Part shown: positions 40,776-55,463 of the stretch, in pieces | Layout of the letters: each line of letters starts with the position of its first letter | Numbering within the stretch: the first letter of the stretch is position 1 | DNA from: Sipunculus nudus | Taxonomy: Eukaryota > Annelida > Sipuncula > Golfingiida > Sipunculidae | Assembly (NCBI GenBank): GCA_026874595.1 | Contig: CM049318.1 | Coordinates: 27,182,956-27,246,955 of the forward strand | Reading direction: 5' to 3' | DNA: 64,000 nucleotides | Made by a program: the position numbers and the translations under genes | Notes under the pieces: model-generated | What the model saw: only the letters and a program-made list of their open reading frames with translations | Told to the model about the DNA's origin: nothing | Databases searched by the model: none

Positions 40776-43700
40776 TGATGTCTTGCAAGTATTCATAAAA
40801 ATGGATAAAGTCGGGTACTAGTATTACCTAGACTGCCAATTTTGTGGGGACCTTAAAATATGAAAAATATATTGAAATTTTGACTTTAGAAATGGTTGAA
40901 CCATATAAAAAATGCAGCAAAGTATAGAACAGCTAAGCACTATCCAAATATGTTCGAGCTTTAATAAATGTTAACATTGATTCCTCTGCCTTTCCCACTC
41001 TCTAGGTATTTTGTGCACCAAATGTAAAATGTTATCTTATTGGTTTAAAATCTGATCAGGCAGAATGCTTAGCAGCTTTCTTTTTTAAGCAAGAGGTATT
41101 GCAAAGGGAACACAGAAATATTGTAAAATTGTAACTTAACTCATTTTTCCTGGATTCACAGTTTTAAGCACCTCTTCAAAAATATACTTTCACCTTCAAA
41201 GTTCCTTCAAATTTCAAAGGGAACATAAAAACAATCTTGTTAAATTGCACTCTGGTTTTCTCTTTCCAGTTTTCAGCACCTAAACAAAAATATAATTTCG
41301 TTCAAATTTCATTTGAAGTTAATTTCAGTTATGGGTAATAGATGGCAGCACCAACACCATTTTGTTTCTCTAATATATCAGGAAGGGGGAGTCTTGGAAA
41401 CATTTTGTAATTGTTGCCTGAAATTGATACATGTACCTTGATTTAGGACTAGATTGTTCTGTTTATGTCTTGTTTTGTTCAGGATCAGTATAAACTGAAC
41501 AAGATGTGTCAGGGATAAAGTTAGCAAGTTTCCACAGGACTAAATGAAGAGAAACTAAGGAACACAAGCTTTGAATGTTACAGCTTTGGTTACTTAGATA
41601 TATTTCAAAACTGGTCCAGTCCAGGATAATTTTTAAATCTTTGGAATTTCAAAGTCACCTTGCCGCCCAGGGTCCATTTACACAAGTATACCCATTGATA
41701 TTATAAACTGATATTTGCGCAAGGATAAGGCTACAAAGAGTCATAATATGATATAGACTATACACTCAGGGTATATGCACACTATTTAACAATTAGGAAA
41801 GGTAAGTTGTATATTTATACTTTACTTGTATGTCTACATTATGTTCTAAATATTGTGAAACTTTATGGTTAATATCAAGTGTTCTGTATTTGCACCAATC
41901 TAAATTGGTTGACAGATACTATTTAGACACCTACGCCTGTGATATTATATATGCCTTTGAATATTTTGTAAGGTCACCAGGCGTTTTTGAATAGTTGCAT
42001 CTCACTTGAGGACTCAAGGGTAACCAAAACATGACCTTGACCTTTGACAGTGTGGCTGGAGTTTGAATCAAATAAAGAATGGAGTGAACACACTTATAAA
42101 TGAAAATGTTAGAAGCAAGCAACCTAAAGTCTTGGGAGACAACAGTTGTACAAAATGCAAGGCTGATTGATCAGTTTGTGAGCAGCTTTAAAGGTGACTG
42201 AATCGTCCCACTCTGGCATTAGTGTGGAACTGAACTTCATTGTTGTGGTTACAAAGTCTACAGTGCTTAAAGTCTGCTGCTGAAGTGTAAAGTTTGCATC
42301 TACAACAGATAGTTACATAGTATGAACATGGGCAGAGTGACAAAACAAGAATTCCACAGCAAATCCAACTCTGAAGTGAGTCCATGTTCAAAGATGTTCA
42401 AGATACAAGACAAGGTTGGTTTCATGAAAGATCAGCAGACTTCATGTGGTGTTTTTAGAACATGGGATGTCTTTATGAAAAGCCTGAATGTTCATGAAGC
42501 AAACTGTAGGTAAATACGCAAGAAGGAGGTCCATGTTAAGGTGTTAGAACTCCCTCATGAGCATTTGTAGGCATTGTTTAACCTTTTCCTAATGTTTTAC
42601 AAAATACTGCTTTGGGACCCCTTGTCATGCACATACTCTGAAAGCTTAGAATCTGCTTTGTATTATGATATATGCACATTTTGGGTTTTCCAATGGTGTT
42701 TCATGTTTGCTAGATTCAAATAATTATTATAATTTCATGTATTTCGCCCAATTTGTTCAATCCAGTAAACCAGTTTAAGTTAGAGTATAAATCCTCTAGG
42801 CATTGTGCTGAATATGGGATAATTCAAAATTATATTTAATACTGATAGGATATTTTATTTTGAACATGTACATGAATAAAAGTACTTCTTCTATTTCAAT
42901 CAGTCAAAAGCTTCCCCTCCTATTTATTGAAGCCAAAACAAAGTCCTTTTAAAGCATATGTTAACAACTTCCTTTGTGGAAAATGGAATTGTATGAATAT
43001 TTATTGGGTCTTTGAATCTTATGAATCTTTAAAAAAAATCAAAACAATTTTGGAAATTATAAATTTTTATATATAAGGTTATAGAGGGTTTTTCATCTTT
43101 AAAAATATGTACATATCAATTGGTTCCAGAGCATCAGTTCAGGTTATATTAAAGAAAAACAGAGTTCAGGTTATATTAAAGAAAAACAGAAGCAATGTTT
43201 ACTATCAGTCCTGGGGCAATTCTTACACCTTAGATAACATGATTTTCCTTTATCAGTATGGTGAAGTATTGGTGTAGGTACTTCCTGGTAAGATTACTGA
43301 TCTAGTTAAGCTGTGAGTGATTAATACCGTTTGTAGTTTGTAGTTTGTAGTTTAAATATCACATATGGAAGAACCTGTCTGAAAGACCACTTGTCTTATA
43401 ACACAGGTTTCACTGTATGTTTCAACCTCTTGGTCTTTTGAACCAAAATGTTAAGAGCTGGCTGAGCTTATAATGAAATCTGAAGGATCATTTCCTAATG
43501 AAGATTTAATGGCAAGCTGTATGTATAAAGTTATGCTGCTTTATGGTAAGAAAATAAAATGTGATCAAATATAAGCAAAAGTCATATTATGGTGAAGGCC
43601 AGTGAGTAGTTTGTTGATGTGATTAACTGTAAGGACTAAATGCATGTAGTCCTTCACATATTGGGAATTAGGGCTGGTCATTGTAGAATAGATATGGGGT

Positions 43701-44870
43701 TTAAGTAGGGGTAAGGAAGAGTTGATCTTAAACCATGTAGTGGGTATATCCTTTATCCAGGCAGAAGATATAATTTGCATAGTAAACCATCATCATGCAG
43801 TATCTTTACCCCATTATAAATTCTTCATTCAGTTAATTCTTATTTTCAGCTCTTAAGCTGTATGTGTCCAAATGAGAAAAGCATGTTTATTCACCATCAG
43901 CAGACATGTCAAAAACCTCATGTATGTAGTATGTTTAAAAGATCTGTAAAATATTACTGTATCAGTATCACCATGGTAACCATCCAAGGGCAAAAGATCA
44001 TATTTTATTCAATTCAGTCCCTATGGTAACACAGTTGCAGAAAGGTCAGTATTATATCACTCAGGTTTACAATAACAAATCTCGACATGCCATTGTTGCC
44101 ATATAAATGGCACAGGCAATTGTCACATGTCTAAACAAAGGGTCCATGCAGATATGTTTTCTGTCCATCTGCATATATATTCATAACTGTATGTGTTCAT
44201 TGAATCTTAGATCTGCTCCCAGTTGTATGCATAGTCCGGTCTCTAATTGTTATAAAGGTGATCTGGACATATGAAAAATTGCATTTCTATGCAGATTTAT
44301 TTGGATGAAATATCCCCTTTGAACAGACAAAACATGGGCTTGCAAGGTTGTAAACGTGTAAAATACAGAAACCAACATATTTTATAGCGCTGTGTAAAAA
44401 CTCTCAACTCAGGAACAGGTTGAACATATCCTGTTCACCATGGTTTTCAATTTTGTATACCAACAAAATTAATATCCTCTATGACAGCTTTGACATGAAC
44501 AGTGAATGGGAATACAAGAGTATAGTGCCAGTTATAAAGTAAACCTAATTTTATATCAGTATATGCGCCATTATATTTGAAAGTGTACTGTATAATGTGA
44601 GGGCTTTACCGGTTCTTGTTCTACTATGACAGATTTTATTTATATATTGGTGCAACAAACTAACATGGAGTGGTGGAGGTTACATCATATTTCAGACAGA
44701 TAAATATCAGGAAAAGGCAAAAGAAGGACATCTGAAGCTACATGACCTTTAATATAAAACTGACAAATGAGAAAGTAAAAAATGTTTTTTTTTTTTTTAA
44801 TGTGCAAAGTTATTCATATATGAGCCACAAGATTGCAGTATGAAGACCAGACAAGCTGTCATTTTAACCA
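40776..44870. other. Long non-coding stretch
   Basis: Contains a 26-base tandem duplication at 43137-43190 (TTCAGGTTATATTAAAGAAA), three TTTGTAG units at about 43330-43352, and a DR1-like TGACCTTTGACA at 42038-42049. No gene recognised. Confidence 0.4.
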
Positions 44871-45097
44871 GGGGGGGGGGTGGACAATCAAGTGGTAACA
44901 AGCAAGGCTGTCTCTGCTGGTGACCCATAGTGGCAATCATGTTGGGTTGTAGTGGTCCGTCCAAAGCGAGTTGTTTTCTCTGGGTCCTCTAATTTCCTCC
45001 ACCTCTAGAGAGGACTGAACGCCACCTTCTGTGCCGCTGAAAAAGCCTCATATTAGTTATTTTAACTATTTGTACAATCCATACAAATAAATAAAGT
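44871..45097 (+). mobile_element. tRNA-derived SINE, copy 2
   Basis: After a 10-base poly-G, the sequence GGTGACCCATAG, TTTTCTCTGGGTCCTC, CTGAACGCCACC and the tail TAACTATTTGTACAATCCAT plus AAATAAATAAA matches the copies at 24712 and 50045. The B-box is degraded here. Confidence 0.65.
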
Positions 45098-48000
45098 TCA
45101 AATATCTTTTATATATACATGTCTTTACACTCAGTGTATAATATAAACTGTAGAACTTCCAAAAACAACACTTGGTAGGTGTGATAGATCAAGACACAGA
45201 TAACTACTATTCTTTATTAGAGATCCTGGAGTTATGCATACAACTGGGAGCAGTTTTAAATGTCTAGTTCAGTTTATTATGTGTATGCTATGTGTGCATT
45301 TTTCTGTGGTTTGAAAAGGAGTGTAGCCTGTTTGTGCTAAGTATTATATAAGATAGGGTTTTGGTGTATGCAAATTATGTGATGGGAAAATGTTTTGTTT
45401 CATGATGCATCATATTTCATATTGATTTCTTTATTTCAGGTTTGTTTACAGAGATCCTTGTATCAAATACACAGGGTGCTATTGGTTAATTAAATTTATT
45501 ACTTATCTCAGCTGTATATTTATAGCTCAAGGTTTGGTGTTCATGAAAACAATATTTATCATATCTACATTGTTATATTAATTGTTAATATTTATTCCCA
45601 TATTTATAAGGGTGGGGGGTAGCCTTAAAAATGGTGAGGGAAACACTTCAGAAAAGGTAATTCCCCTCAGTAAGGGGGGGGGGGGGCTGGGTTGATTTTA
45701 GTGCCTTTGATATACAAACTTAAGCACTGTTTACTGTCCTATTTGCATGTGCATCATTCCTATGTGAAAATCCCCAAGAGACACAAAACTTTAGATAGGT
45801 CATGCATTCTGAAGATTATACCTTGCATCATATACGGAATGTTATCATATTAAGTCTGTCCTATAGTTACCCCAGCAACCCAACACACCGAATCAGAAAT
45901 ACTCTATGATATGGTTTTAACCCCAGGATTTCATGGTAAAATTCAAGTAGGGAACAAAAGTAACATTCACTTAGCAGATACCAAAAATATGTACGATTAC
46001 CTTAATAATACACAATGAATGTATATGATAAGTTAAAAAGAACTATTAATACACATATTGATACACATGAACAACTTCACAATTAATATATTATAATTAC
46101 CTTGGTAGATTATACTTCAGTGGTAACATTTATGTGCTTTGTTAATGACATTTTAAGAATTTATTTAAATAGTCTTATATATGAAGTCAGTGACACAATA
46201 TTCCATACTGAATCAATTAATACTGATATATAAGTCCTTGTAAAACTTATATGAGGTATCATTTTTTGGCACAGGAACACTAAAATGAAACACTTTCATG
46301 ACACATTTATGATCAATGAATTACAAGTATCACTTAAAAAGTTGTAAAATTCAAAAGACACACCAGTTACATGGACAGACTGTTATCTAAGTCAAGAACT
46401 CCTTCAACATAAGTGTTACCATTCCCCTGTGGTGCTTAGGATATTTATAACAGCACAAATCTGTAATTTTCAGGGACACAACATCATTCAAGAATTTATG
46501 ATCTCACTGAAATTATTTTACAAGGTTTTGGAGAAAAACATGGGAGTATTTTATGATCTATTTTATACATTGTTTTAATAGTAAACATTACTGTTTTATT
46601 ATCTATTTTTATACAGGTTTTATAGAAATTTTTAAAAAGATTCTATTTTTATACCTTTTATATATCTATATGAAATGTTTTATCAAGATTGCTAAATTTT
46701 TATACCTTTGCTATATTTTACACAAGATATTTTACTTAAATTAGTCATATGTACATTTTATAGTACAGTTTTTAAAGTCTTTATTATGCTGCCTATTTGA
46801 GGAAAGAGTTGCATTTATACATGTATTTTTAAGGCAGAATCAACATACTATACAGAGTCAGACTTCAGTTATAATTAATCCTTGTAATAATATACAATCA
46901 GATCTGTATTTTTTATATGAATTGGTATGTGGTATCTCAGTTTCCTATTAAACACACAATGTAATGTACCTTTTTGTTTTAATGATATACTTTATCAGCC
47001 AACAAAAGTCTTATATGTTAGACTGAACTCACACACACATGCACATATGTTAGGTTAGGAAAAAGTCACAAGTAACACATAGATACATTGATGGTTTCAG
47101 GTGCATGTAATATGTTAACTGCAAGTTCAGATTATTAGCCTTGATCTGACTCTTATATTGGCATGAATTAAAAACTGTTAATATCCCTACTGCTGAGTGA
47201 ACTAATTTCATACAAAATTAAACATTTATTGTTGTAATTAGCTAATTTATTTATCTTTACCAAAAAAAAATGATGTTCTTGTTAACAAATTTGAGTTCTG
47301 CAATATCTTTATCAACAAGACTTGACTTTTGAAAAAAAAAAATGTAATATTATATCAAATTTTATTATGTTCAATTTCAGAAGAAATAAACACACAATGG
47401 CTATTATTTTCTTAAATCTATATGGTCAGATACGCATACTTTGCAATTCCTGAAATTACTGAGAAGAAATAAAGGGTAGTGATAGGAAATATAGTTTATT
47501 ATAATATTTATGTAAGAAAATTAAGGTAATTTATTTTTTCTAAGTTTCTTTTTATCTCACTGTAAACTACTAAGTATAACTTGGATGGACTGTTTATGGC
47601 CGTGCTTATTTTTCTAGTTGTAATGTTGGTTACTATGTTACTCCTCTTGAAATATCATAAGAACAGCCAGCTTGTTTTGTTTATTTACATTTCTAGTTTG
47701 ACTGTATAGCATTGCTAGTGTCATTCCTGTGTATATTTACTGTGCAGTGAGCTGTATAGCTAAAAAATATAGAGTGGCAAAGGTTAAGGCAGGTATAGGA
47801 AGTATAATGCTCTTAATATACAGAGTTATAGTTTACTCTGAACAGGTACAGTATCATTATGTCATGACACTAAAGATATTGTACAATTCTTGGTAACTTT
47901 CCTCTCAAGTCTGATGAAATTTTTCAAGAATTTTTGCAAGCAGGTTATCGCCTATTGTGTACAGACTGTGGACTGTATAGCTGTAAATAATAGAAATTCT

Positions 48001-50044
48001 TGTGCAACAGGGAAGTGATTAAGCAGATAGTTTAGTTGTACAATTCAGAGATCAGGTTTCACTTATGATTCATTAGTCACAAGGTCTGGGATCAATAGAT
48101 CATGTCATGATCTTAATTGTGCCAGAAGTGATATCATGTTTCTGTTAATTCCATACCTGTCCAACAGATGGCAGCAGTAGGCCTCTAAATGGTAATATGC
48201 ATATGCCAGTATGAAATAGGGGACATTGCCATTTAGAAGGGCATTAAGTGAGATAAACTACAGCTGTTTATTAGTATACGTAGTGCTTTATATATCATAG
48301 CAGGGTCCTTGACCTAATATTAACTCTATTGTTTTAGTCATCCACTGGTTAAGTGATTAGTGTAATTTAGAGGATGTATTGGCTAGGGTTTGAACAGGTA
48401 TAAAATATAATGTTCATATACAGTGCTTATGTATAAGTATTTCCCATTATTATGCAAGTGATGTTTCTGATTTATCAGCACTGTCTATATGTCCCAATTT
48501 TATTAAAATTATTGCACATAATTGATCCTTATGAAAGGATGTGCATATTTTGATTGTCAAAGCAAATTTTTATATAATAAACTATATATAAGGTAGTTTT
48601 ACTATTCCCAGCAGAAATACAAATTGTCCACATGATAATCAGATTATTTGACAGCATCCATGTTTCCCTTTGTATTGCAAACTGAACAGACAAGTTTATA
48701 TTAAATTATCATCTAAATACAAAATTTAAACCAGAATGGCCAGTGGAAAAACAATCCTTACAGATCTGATCTTTTATTCTGATCAACACCAAAATTTACT
48801 TTGGCATTCCCATGGTCCCACCCTTCACAAAGTTCTGTGGAAGTCTGATCAGTAGTTGTTGCATAATCCTGCAGACAAATAAACAGACACAAGTGAAAAC
48901 ATAACCTACTTTGTCAGAGGTGATATTAGAGAACAGTGTATAACCACTGATTATCTGTTTAACCAGGTGGTCTGGTGATGACATCACATGTCACACCTGG
49001 TCATTATCATTTATTAATTATCATCACCTTCACAACATGTCTAAGACTTGTGAGCCTTATGAATCTCTGTTCCTCCGTGTTGGCAGTCATGTGATGGCTG
49101 ACATAATATTTATGTGCCTGACTACATGGGACATTACATGGGAGAAAGTCCAGGGATTACTGATCTTAAGTCTCTGGCACCTTACCAACCAGGAATAAGA
49201 TTATACGATCACGTATTATGTTTGAGTATATAACACTGACAGGCAGTGAGAGCACTATTGTGGAAAGACTGCCATCATTCACACTCTGAACAAAGGCACT
49301 AAAAAGTCTGAGTAATGTCAATTTAATCCAGTTAATGATAAAAGAACTTTGATCCACCAATACAGCTACCAATAAAGGGAATTGAACAGGATCCAAATTT
49401 GAACTGTTAACGTGTATTTATCTGTGAACTCTGACCTGGAAGGGACTTTTCTCATATATCAGAGTGTCTTTAAAAGATAACATAGCCATACTGGTGTGAT
49501 AAATTAATACTAGGATAGCACGTAGGCTTTAAACTTGTAGTTCCCGATTTAGGATCCTGTCAGAGCCACAGAAAATTGTAAAATATAAGCATTACCTCAG
49601 GGATCTCATCTAATACCATAACAGAAGAAGGGGTGGGGCTGGGGGGCGTAATAGACCATTGGCCAAAATAGGTTATGTCATTATTACAAGATTTATTTAC
49701 AGTCAAGTAAAATAAGAAGGGATCGTATAGCATAAGTTAATTTAGGTCAGCTATGTCCCAGGGATAGAAGGCTTGGGTTTAGTTCAGTTAAAATCTCTAG
49801 TAAGGTGATGCAGGATGGTGCTGTGTAGGTGATAGATATTTAAGCACTAAAGGATTTAAGGGGGGAGGGGGGAGGATCAGTTGGAGAGGGGAGGGGTGTT
49901 TTTGATATTCAGGAGGGTGATGGGGGTGGAGGGGGGATGGGTTAGGTTACAGTTAATGATTCTTATCAAATTTCTCAGCTTAATGAGGTGTCAGCAGGGT
50001 TTATTTTGTCAATCAAGTGAGGAGGCGTTTTCTTTCTATAGGAT
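45098..50044. other. Long non-coding stretch
   Basis: Poly-G at 45674-45686. A fragment of a common dispersed repeat may lie at about 48805-48975 (ATCCTGCAGACAAATAAACA, GTGAAAACATAACCT on the + strand). G-rich simple sequence at about 49860-49940. No gene recognised. Confidence 0.4.
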
Positions 50045-50240
50045 GTATAGGCATTCTCCACTGGCAACCCAGGTTCAATCCCTGGCATTGAATGTTTAGT
50101 GGCCCCTCCAAGGCCTGTGGTTTTCTCTAGGTTCTCAGGTTTCCTATTCCTCCAGACACTACAGAAGCCTACCACCTGAGCCATGGAGAGTGCCCTTATT
50201 AGTTATAATAACTATTTGTATAATCCATGGAAAATAAATG
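50045..50240 (+). mobile_element. tRNA-derived SINE, copy 3
   Basis: Best-preserved B-box-like GGTTCAATCC at 50072-50081. Then GGTTTTCTCTAGGTTCTCAG, CACCTGAGCCATGGAGAGTG and the tail TAACTATTTGTATAATCCAT plus AAAATAAAT. The 5' end is uncertain. Confidence 0.7.
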
Positions 50241-53110
50241 TTTATAAAAAGGATGTATTATATGTGTACCTGTACTGTTAAATTTGTGAAGGAACAGTGA
50301 GTATTGAAGGAAGGGGGGTGGGGGGGGGAGTCGATGTTAAAAGAAAAACAACAGGAGAGAAGGAACAGAAATAAACCTTTAATAAAAGGTTAGAGTAATT
50401 ATTTGCAGGATGACTGTCTAGTATCAGTGAGGTTGTATGTGTCACAGCTACTGGCTAATGGGAGCTTTTATTAAACTTTTACTATTCTTGTTCAGTCATT
50501 TCATGTTGATTTCTGATTGTGTGCTTATTCAGGAACTGCATTGGTACTGTATCTGACCATATCCTCAATAAAACAATAACTGTGTAGAAGGTTTTTGCTT
50601 ACATTATAGATAAATATTATATGTAAATATATTTATATTTGATATAAATATAAAAAAATAATAATAATATATAAATAGATATTTAAAGACAGTTATCATA
50701 ATTATAAATTGTTGTTTAAATATGTTTAAATAATAATTATATATAAATAGTTATTTAAAGGCAGTTATCATAATTATATGTTACCTAAAAAACAGCTTTA
50801 CAAAGCAAGACACCTTTGCAACAATCTGGCATACTGGTATATAAAAATTTCAGATTAATAATTATAAAGAATACTGAATTTTCGTTAATTGTCTGAATTT
50901 TCATTAATGCCATATACTGGTATATCCTACATTAAAAACTCTGTATACATCATGATCACAGCAATTAGTTTTATATTTAATAATGACATATCAAAATGTG
51001 AACTCATTTATTTGGAAGATAATATAACCTTATAATAAATTTTAATAATCCAATTCAATATTCCTCATATTAAAATATAGGTGTTCCACACAGCCATGAA
51101 TATGTATGTAGTTATTTGAGTATTGAGGAGTATCTTGTTTGTTTTATGACCAGTCATGTTTCATGATTCTGTTTGGATTGAAGTTGGTTTATTTCAGTGT
51201 TGAGATAGGATCTGATCCAATGTTAACTGAGAAAACCTGGTTCTTATAATGTGATATTGTTAAGATTGTGTGATAATATCTCTTGGTATAGATAAATAAA
51301 CTGTTTTTGTCAGCAGGTGATTATATTGACTGATATGGATGTCAGTAAGGCATGGGTTGAAGTTAATTTGTTTATTATGTACCTTGATTTAGTGTAGTAT
51401 TATTATAAGTTATATTTTTGTTACTGGATATATTTATAATAAGATTCATTTGTATATACATTTGTCTGAATAAGTTTTATAAGATTACAATATCAAACTT
51501 TTAGCTTTCCGTGGAATAAACAGAATACATATAAGCGAGCATGAATATTTTAAGCCATGTGTGTGTATTTGCTTCATGTAGATAAAGAAAACTTAAGCTT
51601 GATTTTGATAAAGTTGGGGGGGGGGGGGAATGTTTCAGGTATATAACTGCTCTAGCTGTTAAGTCATGATATTTTGGTAAATTTTCATTAAGAATTTAAG
51701 CATTAGTGCTAGAAATATTATCTTGAAAGATATATGGATAGCCATGCTGGTCCATTCTAGACATACATAAAAAAAACAACCTATCAGCTTACATTAAAAG
51801 GAGTGAATTATGTCAGTCTTTCAATTGTTTAGTCCAGATGAGGAATTAATTGTATTTTAGTATGAGTTATATACATATTTTTAGTTATTTCTTCTGAGGT
51901 CTTTTTTTTTGCATTTAGAACCATCCATGCTGCCAAGTTTCTTTACACATAAGATACAAAAACATTTATTCATTGAAAACCAATATTAGAACTAAAATTA
52001 TGTAAAATTTGGAAATATAAAATTGGTCCATAATTGAGGGAATTAACAGAAAATATAAATCCTCTTTGGAAAAATAATTGGAATGAAGTCTATAAAAGTC
52101 CACATAAGAAAATCTTGCTGCCTGTGTTAAGTTTTTAATTTTATAAAGCACCAGAGAATAGATCACTATTGTCAGAAATGCATTTAAGAGGTCTATGCTA
52201 GATATGGTGAATGTCCGGAATAATTACTTGTAATTAAGTGTAATGTAATATTAATTGTAATATTTCTTTATTTGTTAAAATCATAATTAAAGTATGTAGC
52301 ATATTACCATGTCATTCATGAAAAATTTCCATCCTCTAAAAACTCTGATGTCATGTCCAGCTACCAGGTGACCTCACGTCAGTGAAAGGGGGATTAAATC
52401 AGTAACATGCTCATACATACAATAACAGTAGAACCATCCGGGATTTCCATGGAGAGATCTGGGCTAAGCTTGTTTAACCTCTAACCTGATCTTATTGACC
52501 TTATTATAGACTTATGTAGAGCCTTTGACCCTGTTTATTGACCACGGTAATGTCCCAGCAAATGGTAACTCTCATTACACTACAAGGAAAGTTTGTTGGT
52601 CACCATAGGAAAGTTATGGAGCAATCTAGGATCATAACAAAGAGGTTACAGACTGGAGTATCAAGTGGGGGTCTGGCCGTGTCAAATGTTGCTGACGGGG
52701 AGGGGGGGGGGGGGGCTGTCATAAAATTTGCTGCTCAAAGGCACACAGAGATGCTGCTGATTATCCATGGAGGTCTGTAACCTCCTTGATCATGAAGGGT
52801 GCCAAGATTGCTTCCACAATTTATAAAATATGTAACTGCCAGCTTAGTAACCTTTGAAATATAGGTCCAAGTGTTTTGGTCTGGCTGAAATTACTTAAAA
52901 TTTGGAGTATTATGTACTAGTTCTCATCCCATTTTTCAAAAATCCTCAAAAAGTTTCATTGTCATGGAAATGTTTTTGGTTTTTAACAAAGTCATAAAAT
53001 TATATTTTTGGTAAACAAACTTGAACATATCCCAACTAACAGAGTCCATTCACCACACATTAACTGACAATTTCAGTATTGCTCTTGCTGTTTGACTGAT
53101 AAAACAGGGT
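50241..53110. other. Long non-coding stretch
   Basis: An AT-rich duplication (TATAAATAG...TTTAAAG.CAGTTATCATAATTAT) lies at about 50667-50778. Poly-G tracts at 51616-51628 and 52702-52715. No gene recognised. Confidence 0.4.
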
Positions 53111-53113
53111 TAA

Positions 53114-53415
53114 GGCCAAAAAAAAGGTTTGTTCTCAAACACTTTTTTTTCAGAAGTCAGTGTAGGTGGGCGATTTTGTATTTTTGACCTTTTATGTATG
53201 TTTCGATAAAAATATCATATGATCAGGGAAAAGCATGAAAATAACAAAATTTTGTGGCTAAACAGGTAAAAAACACTACATATCAAAGGAAATCTAATCA
53301 AAATTGTATTATTTTATCTTCTTGAATGATGAAAATCAAAATAAAATTTTTTTATGTTGGGGGTTAAAATTGTCATGGGCGGTGCCTGAGAACCATACAT
53401 TTTATATATTTGGCC
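53114..53415 (-). mobile_element. Harbinger-like MITE, copy 1
   Basis: 302 bp with inverted ends: GGCCAAAAAAAAGG on the left and ATTTGGCC on the right, and inner GTGCCTGAGAACCATAC near the right. Flanked by TAA on both sides (53111-53113 and 53416-53418). It is related, in reverse orientation, to copy 2 at 63564-63840 throughout its length (GGGCGATTTTGTATTTTTGA, TCGATAAAAATATCATATGA). No coding capacity. Confidence 0.75.
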
Positions 53416-54466
53416 TAACACAGGCTGAGGTTAGGAAGGGATCCGGTATTTAAGAGGTTACTCATTTTTTACCCTGAAATTTGGCAGTATGGTTTGGTTT
53501 GAAATGTACAGAAATAAGCTTCAGATGGGATGCTCAGGTATCCTTATATACTTTATAATGTATAATGTTTACATGTAACATGCTCCAATGGATGGTAAGT
53601 ATTTGGTAGTTATATATATTGGAATGATATTTTGATGTTAAAATATATATTTTGATACATTTTTACTTTTTATAACTTATTTATATAAATTTTCATTTTG
53701 ATCTCATTTCTTACTTAAAACATATGTATTCAAAACAGAATCACCATTTTTATAATTTTATGCTTTTACACTGCAGGGCTATTCCTTCTGTAGTAAAACA
53801 CATTTTGATAAATTGTAATATTCTGCCATGATCTGGTTATTAGTTGCATAATTGGATTCAAAAGCATTTTAATGTGTTATTGGAACTGTCAATTCATATT
53901 TTCAATTAATTCTCAACAACAGTTAGTATGGGGCAAAGTTTGCTTATGCCAGGTTACCAGAGTATCATTTTGATCAATTGTTTTGCTCAAAGCAGATTCA
54001 CCATAACTTATCTGTAAAATGTTAAAGCAGAAACATATGAAGAAGTTTCCTATTGCAATAGGAATGATTGAAAATAGTGAACTATGCAACATATATTTGG
54101 CAAGGGTGTTTGTTTATGTGAATGTATAATATAAACACCAACAGACGTTTTTTAAGCAGGCAGTATTAACCTGAATATTGTTATTTGCCCATATTGCTGT
54201 TATTTGTCCATATTGCTATCAGAACAGTTATTAGCTCACTTTTTTAAGGCTGTATGTATAATCTGAATGACAGTTAAGTTTTGATTTTGTGATATTAATA
54301 GTTTTTAATTTCTGATGTTTCTAGGACTTTGTCCAGAACATAACTTGTTTGTATTTTTTATGTCATCCTCGGCAGTATATTAATTTTCGATAACCTGGTT
54401 TTAAACACTCTTAGAGTGATAATTTGTTATCGCCAGATTTAATAGGAATAATTTTTTTCAATGTTA

Positions 54467-54521
<55 letters not shown>

Positions 54522-55380
54522 CATATTTTTATAGATTTATGTAATTGAGTTTTATCATTCAGTTACTTGGGTTTCCTATAAAATAAATAATGTTATGAAA
54601 TTTACTTGTCATGTTATACAGTTATAATGTATTGTTATGAGTTATGATACATAATAAATTAGTATAAATTTTGATATTTTATATTTTAAATGTTCACTAA
54701 TATTGTTGATGAATTTTCTGCCAATTTGTAATTCCTGCCTTTGTCCCTGCTACAAATAATGTAATACACATCAAATTTGTTAATAAAAAATGTTTTGAAG
54801 TTTATCTTATTTGTTCTCTTCATCCTTCTTGGAAAGATTTGTTGTGCAATTGTTGTGTTATTAAACAAAAGATTTGTGGGCGAGAAAGCTATCTGGTTAT
54901 GAACAAATTATGGACAGATTGTTGTTGTATGATTTATGAAGCCCTCTGACAGAAGTGTCTATTGAAATCATGGTAGGCCTGACGGTCTGCTTTAAATGCT
55001 GACTGGGTCATGAATTCACTTGTTAGATGCATGTGGCTTGGTGGGTAGATGGCGGATGGTATGCTGGGTGGGGTAATAACTGTTATTTCACGAAATTTAT
55101 TGTTGATATAGCAATTATATTTTTGGTTTTAGTGTACTTGACTTAAGTAATGTGTGAATAGTGGCAATTTGTGGTGAAGGAGTGGTGTGGTTTATGAAAT
55201 CAGTAATACGGAAGTTGTGTGGTTCATGGAAAGATTTGTGGTGCAGGGGCGTCTGTGGTTGTTGTTGCAGATAATGGAAAAGTAGTCTAAGGGATTATAT
55301 TGTTCTGCCAGGTAAAGAGCATCTGCTAAGTCTTCCTGCAGAAAGATATCTTAACAAAAGTACAATCATACTTTCCCTCC
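53416..55380. other. Non-coding stretch with a (TA)n tract
   Basis: (TA)n at 54470-54517. The part at 54900-55300 is G/T-rich on the + strand. No gene recognised. Confidence 0.4.
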
Positions 55381-55463
55381 CAAGTCTTGATTTGAACCTG
55401 CTGCGAAACGATAAAAATCTGTCACAGAGCTGTGACGTTTATCTGAATTTGACACATAAATGC

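Noticed and set aside
48796-48987. A 63-codon - strand frame
   Set aside because: The sequence resembles a dispersed repeat seen in invertebrate genomes, and nothing supports translation.
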